A DNA stretch of 64,000 nucleotides from Bacteroidota bacterium (lineage in GTDB: Bacteria > Bacteroidota > Bacteroidia > Cytophagales > Cyclobacteriaceae): assembly GCA_018267135.1 (NCBI GenBank), contig JAFDZA010000026.1:62001-126000 (forward strand), written 5' to 3'. Position 1 is the first letter of the stretch; each line of letters starts with the position of its first letter. The notes under the pieces are model-generated. The model was not told the origin of the DNA. It saw nothing but the letters and a program-made list of their open reading frames with translations, and did not search any database. Positions 35,904-43,834 of this stretch are shown piece by piece. The translations under genes and the position numbers were made by a program.

Positions 35904-35982
35904 AGACGTAAGTAGTAAGACACAAGTATCAAGAATGAAATTGAACCATGTCTTACGTCTTATGTCATAATTCTTGATACTA
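35904..35982. repeat. Heptanucleotide repeat hairpin between fadN and fadA
   Basis: The left arm is made of in-phase 7-base units ACGTAAG, TAGTAAG, ACACAAG, TATCAAG (35906-35933). The right arm holds their reverse complements CTTACGT, CTTATGT, CATAATT, CTTGATA (35952-35979). The two arms can pair in several registers around a short centre. There is no gene inside. It belongs to the same family as the repeats at 37170, 37551 and 39396. Confidence 0.85.
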
Positions 35983-35993
35983 AAAAGAAAATT

Positions 35994-37169
35994 ATGGACG
36001 CATACATCGTAGCAGGATTTAGAACAGGCGTGGGCAAAGCAAAAAAAGGAGGCTTTCGCTTCGTTCGTCCGGATGATTTGGCATCGGATGTCATTAAACA
36101 TCTCGTGAAATCTATTCCGGGTTTGGAAAACAAAATGGTTGATGATCTTTTTGTGGGCAATGCCGTGCCTGAGGCAGAACAAGGCATGCAGATGGGAAGA
36201 ATGATTTCGCTCTTAGCCCTCGGCATTGATAACCCTGGCTTAATCGTAAACCGCTATTGCGGCTCCGGCATCGAAACCATCGCCATGGCTTGTCAGCGCA
36301 TCCACGCAAAACAAGCCGAGGTGATTATTGCAGGCGGAACTGAGTCAATGTCGCTTGTTCCTACCATGGGAATCAAGACCGCATTGAATTATATGATCGC
36401 CAAAGATAACCCTACTTATTATACCAGCATGGGGTTGACAGCTGAGGAGGTTTCAAAACAATATAAAATCACGCGCGTAGAGCAAGATCAGTTTTCGTAC
36501 GAATCGCACATGAAGGCAACGGCCGCATGGAAGGCAGGAAAATTCAAAGACGAGATTGTTCCCATCACCGTTAAAGAAGTTTATGTAGACGAGAACATGA
36601 AAAAGAAAACACGCGAACATGTGGTAGAAACCGATGAGGGTGTTCGCCCGGATACCACAATCGAAGGGTTAGCAAAATTGAAACCTGTTTTTGCCATGAA
36701 TGGAACCGTAACCGCAGGCAATTCATCACAAACTTCTGACGGAGCTGCCTTCGTAGCCGTCATGTCAGAACAGATGGTGAAGCAACTAAACCTGAAACCC
36801 ATCGCACGCATGGTAAGCTATGCCACCGCGGGTGTAGATCCGCGCATTATGGGCATTGGCCCGATAGCTGCTGTTCCAAAAGCTTTGAAGAATGCCAATA
36901 TGAAATTGAACAGCATTGACTTGATCGAACTCAACGAAGCCTTTGCTGCGCAGTCGTTGGCCGTGATAAAGGAATTAGACATGGATAGAAAAAAACTGAA
37001 CGTAAATGGCGGAGCCATTGCCGTGGGGCACGCCCTCGGTTCTACTGGCGCACGTTTATCGGTTCAAATGTTTAATGAATTGAGAAGACAAAAGAAAAAG
37101 TACGGAATGGTAACCGCGTGCGTAGGCGGAGGGCAAGGCGTGGCAGGGATTTATGAGCTACTGAATTAG
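35994..37169 (+). CDS. fadA: Acetyl-CoA acyltransferase (3-ketoacyl-CoA thiolase)
   Basis: A 391-residue thiolase that cleaves 3-ketoacyl-CoA with CoA in the last step of beta-oxidation. The nucleophile is Cys89 in NRYCGSGIE (a variant of the common NRxCSSG), the active-site histidine is near 346 in AVGHALGSTGAR, and the second cysteine is Cys376 in CVGGGQG. The length is standard. It is the second enzyme of the fad cluster, flanked on both sides by heptanucleotide repeats, one set starting directly after its TAG stop. Confidence 0.94.
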   Translation: MDAYIVAGFRTGVGKAKKGGFRFVRPDDLASDVIKHLVKSIPGLENKMVDDLFVGNAVPEAEQGMQMGRMISLLALGIDNPGLIVNRYCGSGIETIAMACQRIHAKQAEVIIAGGTESMSLVPTMGIKTALNYMIAKDNPTYYTSMGLTAEEVSKQYKITRVEQDQFSYESHMKATAAWKAGKFKDEIVPITVKEVYVDENMKKKTREHVVETDEGVRPDTTIEGLAKLKPVFAMNGTVTAGNSSQTSDGAAFVAVMSEQMVKQLNLKPIARMVSYATAGVDPRIMGIGPIAAVPKALKNANMKLNSIDLIELNEAFAAQSLAVIKELDMDRKKLNVNGGAIAVGHALGSTGARLSVQMFNELRRQKKKYGMVTACVGGGQGVAGIYELLN

Positions 37170-37190
37170 ACACAAGACTTAAGTAGTAAG
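37170..37190 (+). repeat. Heptanucleotide repeats, left flank of the four-helix gene
   Basis: Three units ACACAAG, ACTTAAG, TAGTAAG follow immediately after the fadA stop and lead into the next start codon (ACTGA-ATG). Confidence 0.85.
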
Positions 37191-37195
37191 ACTGA

Positions 37196-37561
37196 ATGCA
37201 TAATTTCAAGGAGTTGAAGGTTTGGCAATTGTCTCGAAATCTCGTAAAAGAGATTCATGAGATAACTTCCAATTTCCCGCTAGCCGAGAAATATGGACTC
37301 GTGTCCCAACTGCGGAGAGGCGCTGTTTCTGTTCCCGCAAATATTGCTGAGGGGTCAGGTCGAAACACTGATAAAGATTTCGCGCAATTCCTGAATATAA
37401 GTCTCGGGTCAGCTTATGAATTGGAAACCTTGCTTATTCTCGGTTTTGATGTTCAGCTAATTACTGAAGAGCAAATAGAAAGACTTTCAAATAGGATTTC
37501 AGAAATACAAAAAATGACTTTTGGCTTGATCCAGACGTTACGCCAAGAGTCTTATGTCTAA
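37196..37561 (+). CDS. Four-helix bundle protein (S23/IVP-like)
   Basis: A 121-residue protein of the four-helix-bundle family named after ORFs in 23S rRNA intervening sequences and related to the Avd accessory protein of diversity-generating retroelements. It has the family pattern LKVWQLSRNL, SQLRRGAVSVPANIAEGSGR and SLGSAYELETLL. Function is unknown. It is wedged between fadA and fadE, flanked by 7-base repeats, and its last four codons and stop are themselves part of the right-hand repeat. This suggests the gene and repeats arrived together as one small element. Confidence 0.9.
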   Translation: MHNFKELKVWQLSRNLVKEIHEITSNFPLAEKYGLVSQLRRGAVSVPANIAEGSGRNTDKDFAQFLNISLGSAYELETLLILGFDVQLITEEQIERLSNRISEIQKMTFGLIQTLRQESYV

Positions 37562-37583
37562 CGTCTTGATACTTATGTCTTAA
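37551..37583 (-). repeat. Heptanucleotide repeats, right flank of the four-helix gene
   Basis: On the plus strand the units are CTTATGT, CTAACGT, CTTGATA, CTTATGT, CTTAA, the inverted form of the left-flank units (ACATAAG, TATCAAG, ACGTTAG). They overlap the end of the four-helix gene by 11 bases and stop 8 bases before the fadE ATG. Confidence 0.85.
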
Positions 37584-37591
37584 AAAAGATT

Positions 37592-39394
37592 ATGGCAACA
37601 GCAGTAGAAACCAAAAACACCATTAAAGGGGGCGAGTTCCTCATTAAAGAAACACGCGCACAGGCTATTTTCATTCCTGAAGAATTTAACGAAGAGCAAC
37701 GCATGATTAAGCAGCAGTGCGAAGACTTTCTAGCCAAAGAAGTAACGCCCCGGCTTAACGACATTGACTCAATGAAAGACCCCAAAATTATGCCGTCTAT
37801 TTTAGACAAGGCCGGAGAACTGGGGCTGCTCGGCACATCCGTGCCACAGGAACTGGGCGGGTTTGGTATGGATTTTAACACCACCATGCTGGTGGCCGAA
37901 GTAATTGGTGCCGGCCACTCGGTAGCCGTAGCGCTCTCAGCCCACACCGGCATTGGCACGCTGCCCATTTTGTACTATGGCAACGATACACAAAAGAAAA
38001 AATACATTCCCAAACTGGCTACAGGCGAATGGAAAGCATCGTATTGCCTGACCGAACCCGATTCTGGCTCGGATGCCAACAGCGGAAAAACCAAAGCTGT
38101 ATTAACGGCCGATGGAAAACACTACCTCATTAACGGACAAAAGATGTGGATTACCAATGGGGGATTTGCCGATGTGTTTGTCGTGTTTGCCAAAATAGAC
38201 AACGACAAAAACCTCAGCGCTTTTATTGTAGAAAAAACATTTGGCGGCATTACCATGAACGAAGAAGAAAAGAAGATGGGCATTAAAGGTTCTTCTACGC
38301 GGCAAATCTTTTTTAACGATTGCAAAGTGCCGGTCGAGAATTTACTGAGCGAGCGGGAAAACGGATTTAAGATTGCGGTAAATATTTTAAATATCGGGCG
38401 CATCAAGTTAGGGATTGCCGCCATTGGCGGATCGAAAGCAACCGTAAGCCAGGCTGTAAAATATGCCAAAGAACGCAAACAGTTTGGCGTTCCATTGGCC
38501 ACATTCGGGGCCATCAAACATAAACTGGCTGAAATGACTACCAAAATTTTTGCCAGCGAGTCGGCCCACTATCGCGCCTCACAAAATATAGACGACACCT
38601 ATCAGGCCTTAATTGCCACCGGCCTGAATTCGGCCAAAGCCCGGTTAAAATCACTGGAAGAATTTGCCATTGAGTGTGCCATCTTAAAAGTACATGGCTC
38701 GGAAGTGTTAGATTATGTAACCGATGAGGGCGTGCAGATATACGGAGGGATGGGCTTCTCAGCCGAAGGCCCGATGGACCGCGCCTATCGCGATGCACGC
38801 ATCAACCGCATCTTTGAAGGCACCAACGAAATAAACCGCCTGCTCACCATCGATATGCTGATGAAGCGCGCCATGAAGGGTTCTTTAGATCTGATGACAC
38901 CCGCCATGGCCGTGCAAAAGGAACTGATGTCTATTCCTGATTTTGGCGCCAGCGAGGAAGAAGGTCTTTTTGTGAAAGAGAAAAAAGTACTGGCCAACCT
39001 GAAAAAAGCCGGGCTCGTAATAGCCGGGGCGGCCGTGCAAAAATTTATGATGAAACTCTCAGAAGAACAGGAAGTGATTATGAGCCTGGCCGATATGCTC
39101 ATCGAAATTTATGTGGCCGAGTCGGTGCTGCTGCGGGTAGAAAAGCTTATTAGTAAACAGGGAGAAAAGGAGTGCGAAATACAAAAAGAAATGGCCCTGG
39201 TGTACCTGCACGAAGCCGTAGAAAAAACCGCCTACTCGGGCAAGCAGGCCGTCTATGCCTTTGCCGCAGGCGATGAACTCCGGCTGATGATGCTCGGCCT
39301 GAAACGCTTTACCAAAATAGAGCCTTATAATTTAAAAGAAGCCAGACGGAAAATTGCCAACTACATTATAGAAAAAGGCGCCTATCCGTTTTAA
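37592..39394 (+). CDS. fadE: Acyl-CoA dehydrogenase (FadE/VLCAD-like)
   Basis: A 600-residue FAD-dependent acyl-CoA dehydrogenase, longer than the 380-residue short type and similar to very-long-chain/ACAD9 enzymes with an extra C-terminal helical domain. It shows CLTEPDSGSDAN and KMWITNGGFADVF (flavin and substrate regions), QFGVPLATFGAIKHKL, and the catalytic-base segment RIFEGTNEINR. It makes the trans-2-enoyl-CoA used by FadN. It is the last enzyme of the cluster, followed by 7-base repeats and a terminator. ATG start at 37592. Confidence 0.94.
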   Translation: MATAVETKNTIKGGEFLIKETRAQAIFIPEEFNEEQRMIKQQCEDFLAKEVTPRLNDIDSMKDPKIMPSILDKAGELGLLGTSVPQELGGFGMDFNTTMLVAEVIGAGHSVAVALSAHTGIGTLPILYYGNDTQKKKYIPKLATGEWKASYCLTEPDSGSDANSGKTKAVLTADGKHYLINGQKMWITNGGFADVFVVFAKIDNDKNLSAFIVEKTFGGITMNEEEKKMGIKGSSTRQIFFNDCKVPVENLLSERENGFKIAVNILNIGRIKLGIAAIGGSKATVSQAVKYAKERKQFGVPLATFGAIKHKLAEMTTKIFASESAHYRASQNIDDTYQALIATGLNSAKARLKSLEEFAIECAILKVHGSEVLDYVTDEGVQIYGGMGFSAEGPMDRAYRDARINRIFEGTNEINRLLTIDMLMKRAMKGSLDLMTPAMAVQKELMSIPDFGASEEEGLFVKEKKVLANLKKAGLVIAGAAVQKFMMKLSEEQEVIMSLADMLIEIYVAESVLLRVEKLISKQGEKECEIQKEMALVYLHEAVEKTAYSGKQAVYAFAAGDELRLMMLGLKRFTKIEPYNLKEARRKIANYIIEKGAYPF

Positions 39395-39395
39395 G

Positions 39396-39423
39396 ACACA
39401 AGACTTTAGACACAAGTAGTAAG
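39396..39423 (+). repeat. Heptanucleotide repeats after fadE
   Basis: Units ACACAAG, ACTTTAG, ACACAAG, TAGTAAG begin one base after the fadE stop, in the same orientation as the copies behind fadN and fadA. There is no matching right arm, so it is a solo end. Confidence 0.85.
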
Positions 39424-39426
39424 ACA

Positions 39427-39450
39427 AGCCCGAAGATTTCGGGCTTTTTT
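39427..39450 (+). terminator. Rho-independent terminator of the fad cluster
   Basis: Perfect 8-pair stem AGCCCGAA / TTCGGGCT with a GAT loop, followed by a run of T. Confidence 0.88.
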
Positions 39451-39507
39451 ATTCTTATGATCGAAAGTATATACTCCTAGAAGAATATTATTTGCTGGGC
39501 TGACTAA

Positions 39508-39681
39508 AGTAAATTTCTTGATAAGAGATTGAACGAAAACACACAGCCGTACATCACGGCACATGATTTATTCAACGCGCTTTATACGGCTGTTTTAAAC
39601 AACACCAATACGGTTCCGCTTTACGGAGTTATTCAAGACACAGGCGATGAGGGCGGAGAATTTATTTTTATAAAAAAGTAA
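39508..39681 (+). pseudogene. Remnant tail resembling the end of a caspase-family (C14) protein
   Basis: An open frame between stops with no ATG; a TTG at 39529 would give 50 residues. It ends NTNTVPLYGVIQDTGDEGGE followed by FIFIKK. The TGDEGGxFxFI ending is, from memory, typical of the C terminus of bacterial caspase-like peptidases. No p20 catalytic domain precedes it, so it is most likely what is left of a lost gene. The rest of the gap to the GH3 gene (39682-39768) shows only short AT-rich repeats of ATCCTATCC. Confidence 0.4.
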
Positions 39682-39768
39682 ATATAAACAGCTCTGCTTG
39701 CCCGTTTTATCCTATCCTATTATAGTAAAAATCCTATCCTCGCAATAGGGTAGCTTAACGTAAGTTTG

Positions 39769-41280
39769 CTACATCAGCAGAATGTCTTCTACGTACTCGC
39801 GTGAGTTGCTGAGGCGGGGCACTTTGTTTTGGCCGCCTAATTTGCCGCGTCTTTTCATCCAGTTGTAAAAGGTTCCTTCGGGCACGTTGTGTACTTTGGG
39901 TGCGATCAGCGCGATGTTGTGCGCCCGCTTGGCATCGTAATCTGAATTTACTTTGCGCAGCATTTCATCTAATGCGGTGGCAAACCGCTCCATGTTTTCG
40001 GGTTGTTTTTTAAATTCTACAATCCACTCGTGCCCGCCTCGTTTTGATTTTTCAAAATAGACCGGAGCAGCCGTGTAGTTATCTATCACTGCGTGGGTTT
40101 GTTCGCACGCATACGATATGGCTGCATCGGCATTTTCTATGATCACTTCTTCGCCAAAGGCATTGATAAAATGTTTAGTGCGGCCCGATATTTTGATGCG
40201 GTACGGAGAAAGGTTGGTAAATTTTACCGTGTCGCCAATATGATAGCGCCATAACCCGGCATTGGTGGTTATTACCACGGCATAGTTTTTTCCCAACTCT
40301 ACCTCGGCAAGGCTGATGGCATCGGGGTATTCTTTGCCCCATTCTTCTATGGGTATAAATTCATAGAACACGCCATAATCCAGCATCAGCAAAAGTTCGT
40401 CTGAATCTTTGCGGTCTTGTATTCCAAAAAAACCTTCGCTCGCATTGTAGGTTTCCCAATAGCGCATCTGGTCGGACGGGATGATGGATCGGAATAAATT
40501 TTTGTAAGGCTTAAAGGCAACGGCTCCGTGGAAAAACACTTCCAGGTTGGGCCACACTTCCAGAATGTTGTTTTTCTTTTCAAGTTCCAGGATGCGCTGC
40601 AGCAACAGCACCGTCCAGGTGGGCACGCCCGAAATGTGCGCCACATTTACCTTGGAAGTGCTGGCGGCTATTTTATCAATTTTCTCTTCCCAGTTGCTCA
40701 TCAGTGCCAACTCCAGGCTGGGGGTGCGAATAAACTCGGCCCAGGGTGGCAGGTTTTGCATGATCACGGCCGATACATCGCCATAATGCGAGGAAGAAGA
40801 AGAATCGAATTCATTTACCTGATAACTACCGCCAATGGCCAGGCCTTTGCCATCAAATATTTTTGTGTCAGGATAGTTATTTACATAAATGGAGAGCAGG
40901 TCTTTCCCTCCTTTGAAATGACATTCTTCAATTGCCTCAGCGGAAACCGGGATAAATTTACTGCGGGCATTGGTGGTGCCGCTGGATTTGGCAAACCATT
41001 TTATTTCGCTGGGCCACAATACATTTTGCTCGCCCCGCATGAGCCGTTCGATGTAGGGAAAAATTTGTTCGTAGGTATGCACCGGAACTTGCTTCTTAAA
41101 ATCTTCGTAGTTTACGATGTCGGCAAAAGCGTGGCGGGTTCCAAACTCGGTAAAGGCTGCGGTGCTGAGCAGCCGCTTCAGCACTTCTTCCTGCACTTCG
41201 TGCGGGTATTTCATAAAAAGCTCAATCTGGTGAATGCGCTTTTTCATTACCCAAGTCAGTATGGAGTTGAGAATCTGCAT
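39769..41280 (-). CDS. GH3 auxin-responsive promoter family protein
   Basis: A 503-residue member of the GH3 family, whose plant relatives join amino acids to jasmonate or auxin through an acyl-adenylate. ATP-binding landmarks are AKSSGTTNARSKFIPVS, YWETYNASEGFFGIQD and LWRYHIGDTVKFT. Bacterial members are common in Bacteroidota but their substrate is unknown. The ATG at 41280 is preferred to 41316; it lies 11 bases after a TACTTTTG box. There is no obvious operon partner. Confidence 0.9.
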   Translation of the reverse strand: MQILNSILTWVMKKRIHQIELFMKYPHEVQEEVLKRLLSTAAFTEFGTRHAFADIVNYEDFKKQVPVHTYEQIFPYIERLMRGEQNVLWPSEIKWFAKSSGTTNARSKFIPVSAEAIEECHFKGGKDLLSIYVNNYPDTKIFDGKGLAIGGSYQVNEFDSSSSSHYGDVSAVIMQNLPPWAEFIRTPSLELALMSNWEEKIDKIAASTSKVNVAHISGVPTWTVLLLQRILELEKKNNILEVWPNLEVFFHGAVAFKPYKNLFRSIIPSDQMRYWETYNASEGFFGIQDRKDSDELLLMLDYGVFYEFIPIEEWGKEYPDAISLAEVELGKNYAVVITTNAGLWRYHIGDTVKFTNLSPYRIKISGRTKHFINAFGEEVIIENADAAISYACEQTHAVIDNYTAAPVYFEKSKRGGHEWIVEFKKQPENMERFATALDEMLRKVNSDYDAKRAHNIALIAPKVHNVPEGTFYNWMKRRGKLGGQNKVPRLSNSREYVEDILLM

Positions 41281-41291
41281 AATGCAAACCT

Positions 41292-41299
41292 CAAAAGTA
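41292..41299 (-). promoter_or_regulatory. -7 box close to the GH3 gene
   Basis: TACTTTTG on the minus strand, with a TTG 14 bases further upstream (shorter than usual spacing). The transcript would have a leader of only a few bases. Confidence 0.45.
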
Positions 41300-41355
41300 A
41301 AGCCCCTCGGCCGCAATCACTAACTGAAAAAGTGAGAAAAATAAAAAAAAGGCAC

Positions 41356-42102
41356 TTACGACTGTACTTCTATATTCGCTCTTCGTAATTGAAAATTTTG
41401 CCCCAAATATACTTTGCGCACCAGCGGGTCATCGGCCAGTTCTTGCGCTGTACCGGCTTTAAAAAGTTTTCCTTCCACCATTAAATAAGCCCGGTCGGTA
41501 ATGGCCAGCGTTTCATCTACGTTGTGGTCGCTGATCAGGATGCCAATATTCTTTTTTTTGAGGCGCGCCACAATGCCCTGAATTTCTTCCACGGCAATCG
41601 GATCGACCCCGGCAAAAGGCTCGTCCAGCAAAACAAATTTGGGATCTACGGCCAGCGCCCGGGCTATTTCAGTTCTTCGTCTTTCGCCTCCCGATAGCAC
41701 CATGCCCAAATTTTTGCGTACGTGGGTAAGGCTGAATTCCTCCAATAATTTTTCTACTTTTTCTTTCCTTTCTTTTTTGGGGATGTCGCGCATTTCAAGT
41801 GGGGCCATAATATTTTCTTCCACACTTAATTTTCTGAATACCGAAGCCTCTTGCGCCAGATACCCGATGCCGCGTTTAGCCCGCTGGTACATGGGCAGGC
41901 CGGTAACATTTTCCGTATCTAAAAAAATTTTTCCTTCATTAGGCTTAATGAGACCCACAATCATATAAAAGCTGGTGGTTTTTCCGGCACCGTTCGGGCC
42001 CAACAGTCCTACAATTTCGCCTTGTGCTACTTTTACCGAAACGTTGTTTACAACCGTGCGTTTCTTATATTTTTTTATCAGGTTTTCAGCTTGTAAAATC
42101 AT
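41356..42102 (-). CDS. lptB: LPS export ABC transporter ATP-binding protein LptB
   Basis: A 248-residue ABC ATPase that drives LptB2FG, pulling lipopolysaccharide from the inner membrane to the Lpt bridge. Walker [10 protein letters not shown] (35-43), [18 protein letters not shown]-loop region, signature LSGGERRR, Walker [15 protein letters not shown]-loop ISDHN. The GERRR form and the length are typical of LptB. It lies 31 bases downstream of recJ in the same direction. ATG start. Confidence 0.94.
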   Translation of the reverse strand: MILQAENLIKKYKKRTVVNNVSVKVAQGEIVGLLGPNGAGKTTSFYMIVGLIKPNEGKIFLDTENVTGLPMYQRAKRGIGYLAQEASVFRKLSVEENIMAPLEMRDIPKKERKEKVEKLLEEFSLTHVRKNLGMVLSGGERRRTEIARALAVDPKFVLLDEPFAGVDPIAVEEIQGIVARLKKKNIGILISDHNVDETLAITDRAYLMVEGKLFKAGTAQELADDPLVRKVYLGQNFQLRRANIEVQS

Positions 42103-42133
42103 GTTGCTATTCCGGGTTCTTTTTCCTTTTTAT

Positions 42134-43834
42134 TTAATCAAATTTAATATCCCGAACGCGCAGCTGAACGGATACGATTCCATTATACTGATTTTCTTCA
42201 ATACTAAAAGCCATCCTGAAAGTATCTCCTTCGGCTAACCGCTGATAATGCTGTGCCTGATCAAACCCGATAGTCTGAAAAACCACCTCATTTCCTGCCT
42301 GTCCTACCAAAAAACGCACGTGTTTGTCTTTAAATGTGGATAATGAATTGACTACTTGCAAATTCCTTGCCTCAAATACCGGTCGTTGGTTCTCCGGGCC
42401 AAACGGAGCCATTTGTTTGATGATATTAATAAATTTAGGGGTGATGGATTTCAGCGAAATAACCAGATCAATTTCTACCAAAGGCGTTTTCATTTCTTCG
42501 GTGATGGAGGACGATACCACTTCTTCAAATTTTTTTTGAAAGGCCGGCACGTTTTGCTTCTCTAACGTAAGCCCGGCCGCGTATTTATGACCTCCGTATT
42601 TTTCTAAAAATTCGCTGCAACTTTCCAGTGCCTTATATAAATCAAAATCTTTAATGCTGCGAGCTGAGCCTGTAACTTTTTCATTCGATTCGGTAAGTAT
42701 GATGGTAGGGCGATAGTATTTTTCTACACAACGTGCCGCCACAATACCGATCACTCCTTTATGCCAGGTGTTTTTAAAAAGCACGGTACTTTTAGCCTGG
42801 CGCAAAGTCTCATCGTTTTCGATCATACCAATAGCCTCTTCGGTAATAGACAAATCGTATTCTCTGCGTAAATCGTTTTTGATGTTTATTTTTTCGGCCA
42901 GTGCTTTGGCCTCATTTTCTGTTTTTGAAATCAGCAATTCTACGGCTGCATGAGCATGCGCCACGCGGCCTGCGGCATTAATTCTCGGCCCCAGCGTAAA
43001 AACCACCGTAGATATATCCATTTCGTTTTTTATGGCGGCTGTTTCTTTTAACGCTGCCAAACCAGGTCGGGGTTGCTGGTTTAGTTTTTGTAAACCAAAA
43101 TAGGCCAGTATTCTGTTCTCGCCTGTTATGGGTACAATATCGGAGGCAATACTTACGGCTACCAGATCCAGATAATCGTACACTTCTTGTTCGTCTCTGA
43201 ATTTTTGGGCAAAAGCCTGTAGTAACTTAAACCCCAGTCCGCAGCCACTCAATTCTTTAAACGGGTATAAACAGTCTTCTCGTTTAGGGTCTAAAACCGC
43301 AATGGCATTGGGTATTTTACCTCCGGGCAGGTGGTGATCGCAGATGATAATGTCTATGCCTTTATGCGATGCCAGGGTTACCATATCGTCCGACTTGATG
43401 CCCAAATCCAGTGCGATGATGAGTGAATATCCATTCTCCTCTGCCCACCGTATGCCTGCTTCTGAAACTCCATATCCTTCGGCATACCGATCGGGGATAT
43501 AAAAGTGGCAAGGCTCATAAAATTTTTTTAGATAGCTATACACCATGCTTACGGCTGTGGTGCCATCTACATCGTAGTCGCCATAGACTAAGATTTTTTC
43601 ATGGGAGTCAATGGCTTTCTTTAATCGGAGAACGGCTTGTTGCATATCCTTCATTAAAAACGGATCGTGCAAATGCATGAGCGAGGGTCTGAAAAAATCT
43701 TTCGCTGTTTCAAAATCGCGGAAGCCCCGTTGCCACAATAGTGTGGTGAGTTGTGAATTGATGTTTAGCTTTTGGCTCAGTTCACTTATTTCTTCCGGAC
43801 GCGGCTCCGGGCTATAAAGCCATCGTTTCTCCAT
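42134..43834 (-). CDS. recJ: Single-stranded-DNA-specific exonuclease RecJ
   Basis: A 566-residue RecJ, a 5'-3' exonuclease of mismatch repair and recombination. DHH motifs: GDYDVDGTTAV near residues 80-90, ALDLGIKSDD, and ICDHHLPGG. The DHHA1 domain shows GRINAAGR-like PRINAAGRVAHAHAAVELL, and GSARSIKDFDL with the GGHKYAAG segment follows. The OB domain is at the end. The ATG lies directly after the stop of the collagen-like gene with no spacer, so translation is coupled; lptB follows. Confidence 0.96.
   Translation of the reverse strand: MEKRWLYSPEPRPEEISELSQKLNINSQLTTLLWQRGFRDFETAKDFFRPSLMHLHDPFLMKDMQQAVLRLKKAIDSHEKILVYGDYDVDGTTAVSMVYSYLKKFYEPCHFYIPDRYAEGYGVSEAGIRWAEENGYSLIIALDLGIKSDDMVTLASHKGIDIIICDHHLPGGKIPNAIAVLDPKREDCLYPFKELSGCGLGFKLLQAFAQKFRDEQEVYDYLDLVAVSIASDIVPITGENRILAYFGLQKLNQQPRPGLAALKETAAIKNEMDISTVVFTLGPRINAAGRVAHAHAAVELLISKTENEAKALAEKINIKNDLRREYDLSITEEAIGMIENDETLRQAKSTVLFKNTWHKGVIGIVAARCVEKYYRPTIILTESNEKVTGSARSIKDFDLYKALESCSEFLEKYGGHKYAAGLTLEKQNVPAFQKKFEEVVSSSITEEMKTPLVEIDLVISLKSITPKFINIIKQMAPFGPENQRPVFEARNLQVVNSLSTFKDKHVRFLVGQAGNEVVFQTIGFDQAQHYQRLAEGDTFRMAFSIEENQYNGIVSVQLRVRDIKFD

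Noticed and set aside
40528-41388. 286-codon plus-strand frame opposite GH3
   Set aside because: Antisense to a clear GH3 gene; rich in shadow-type residues and lacking any domain.
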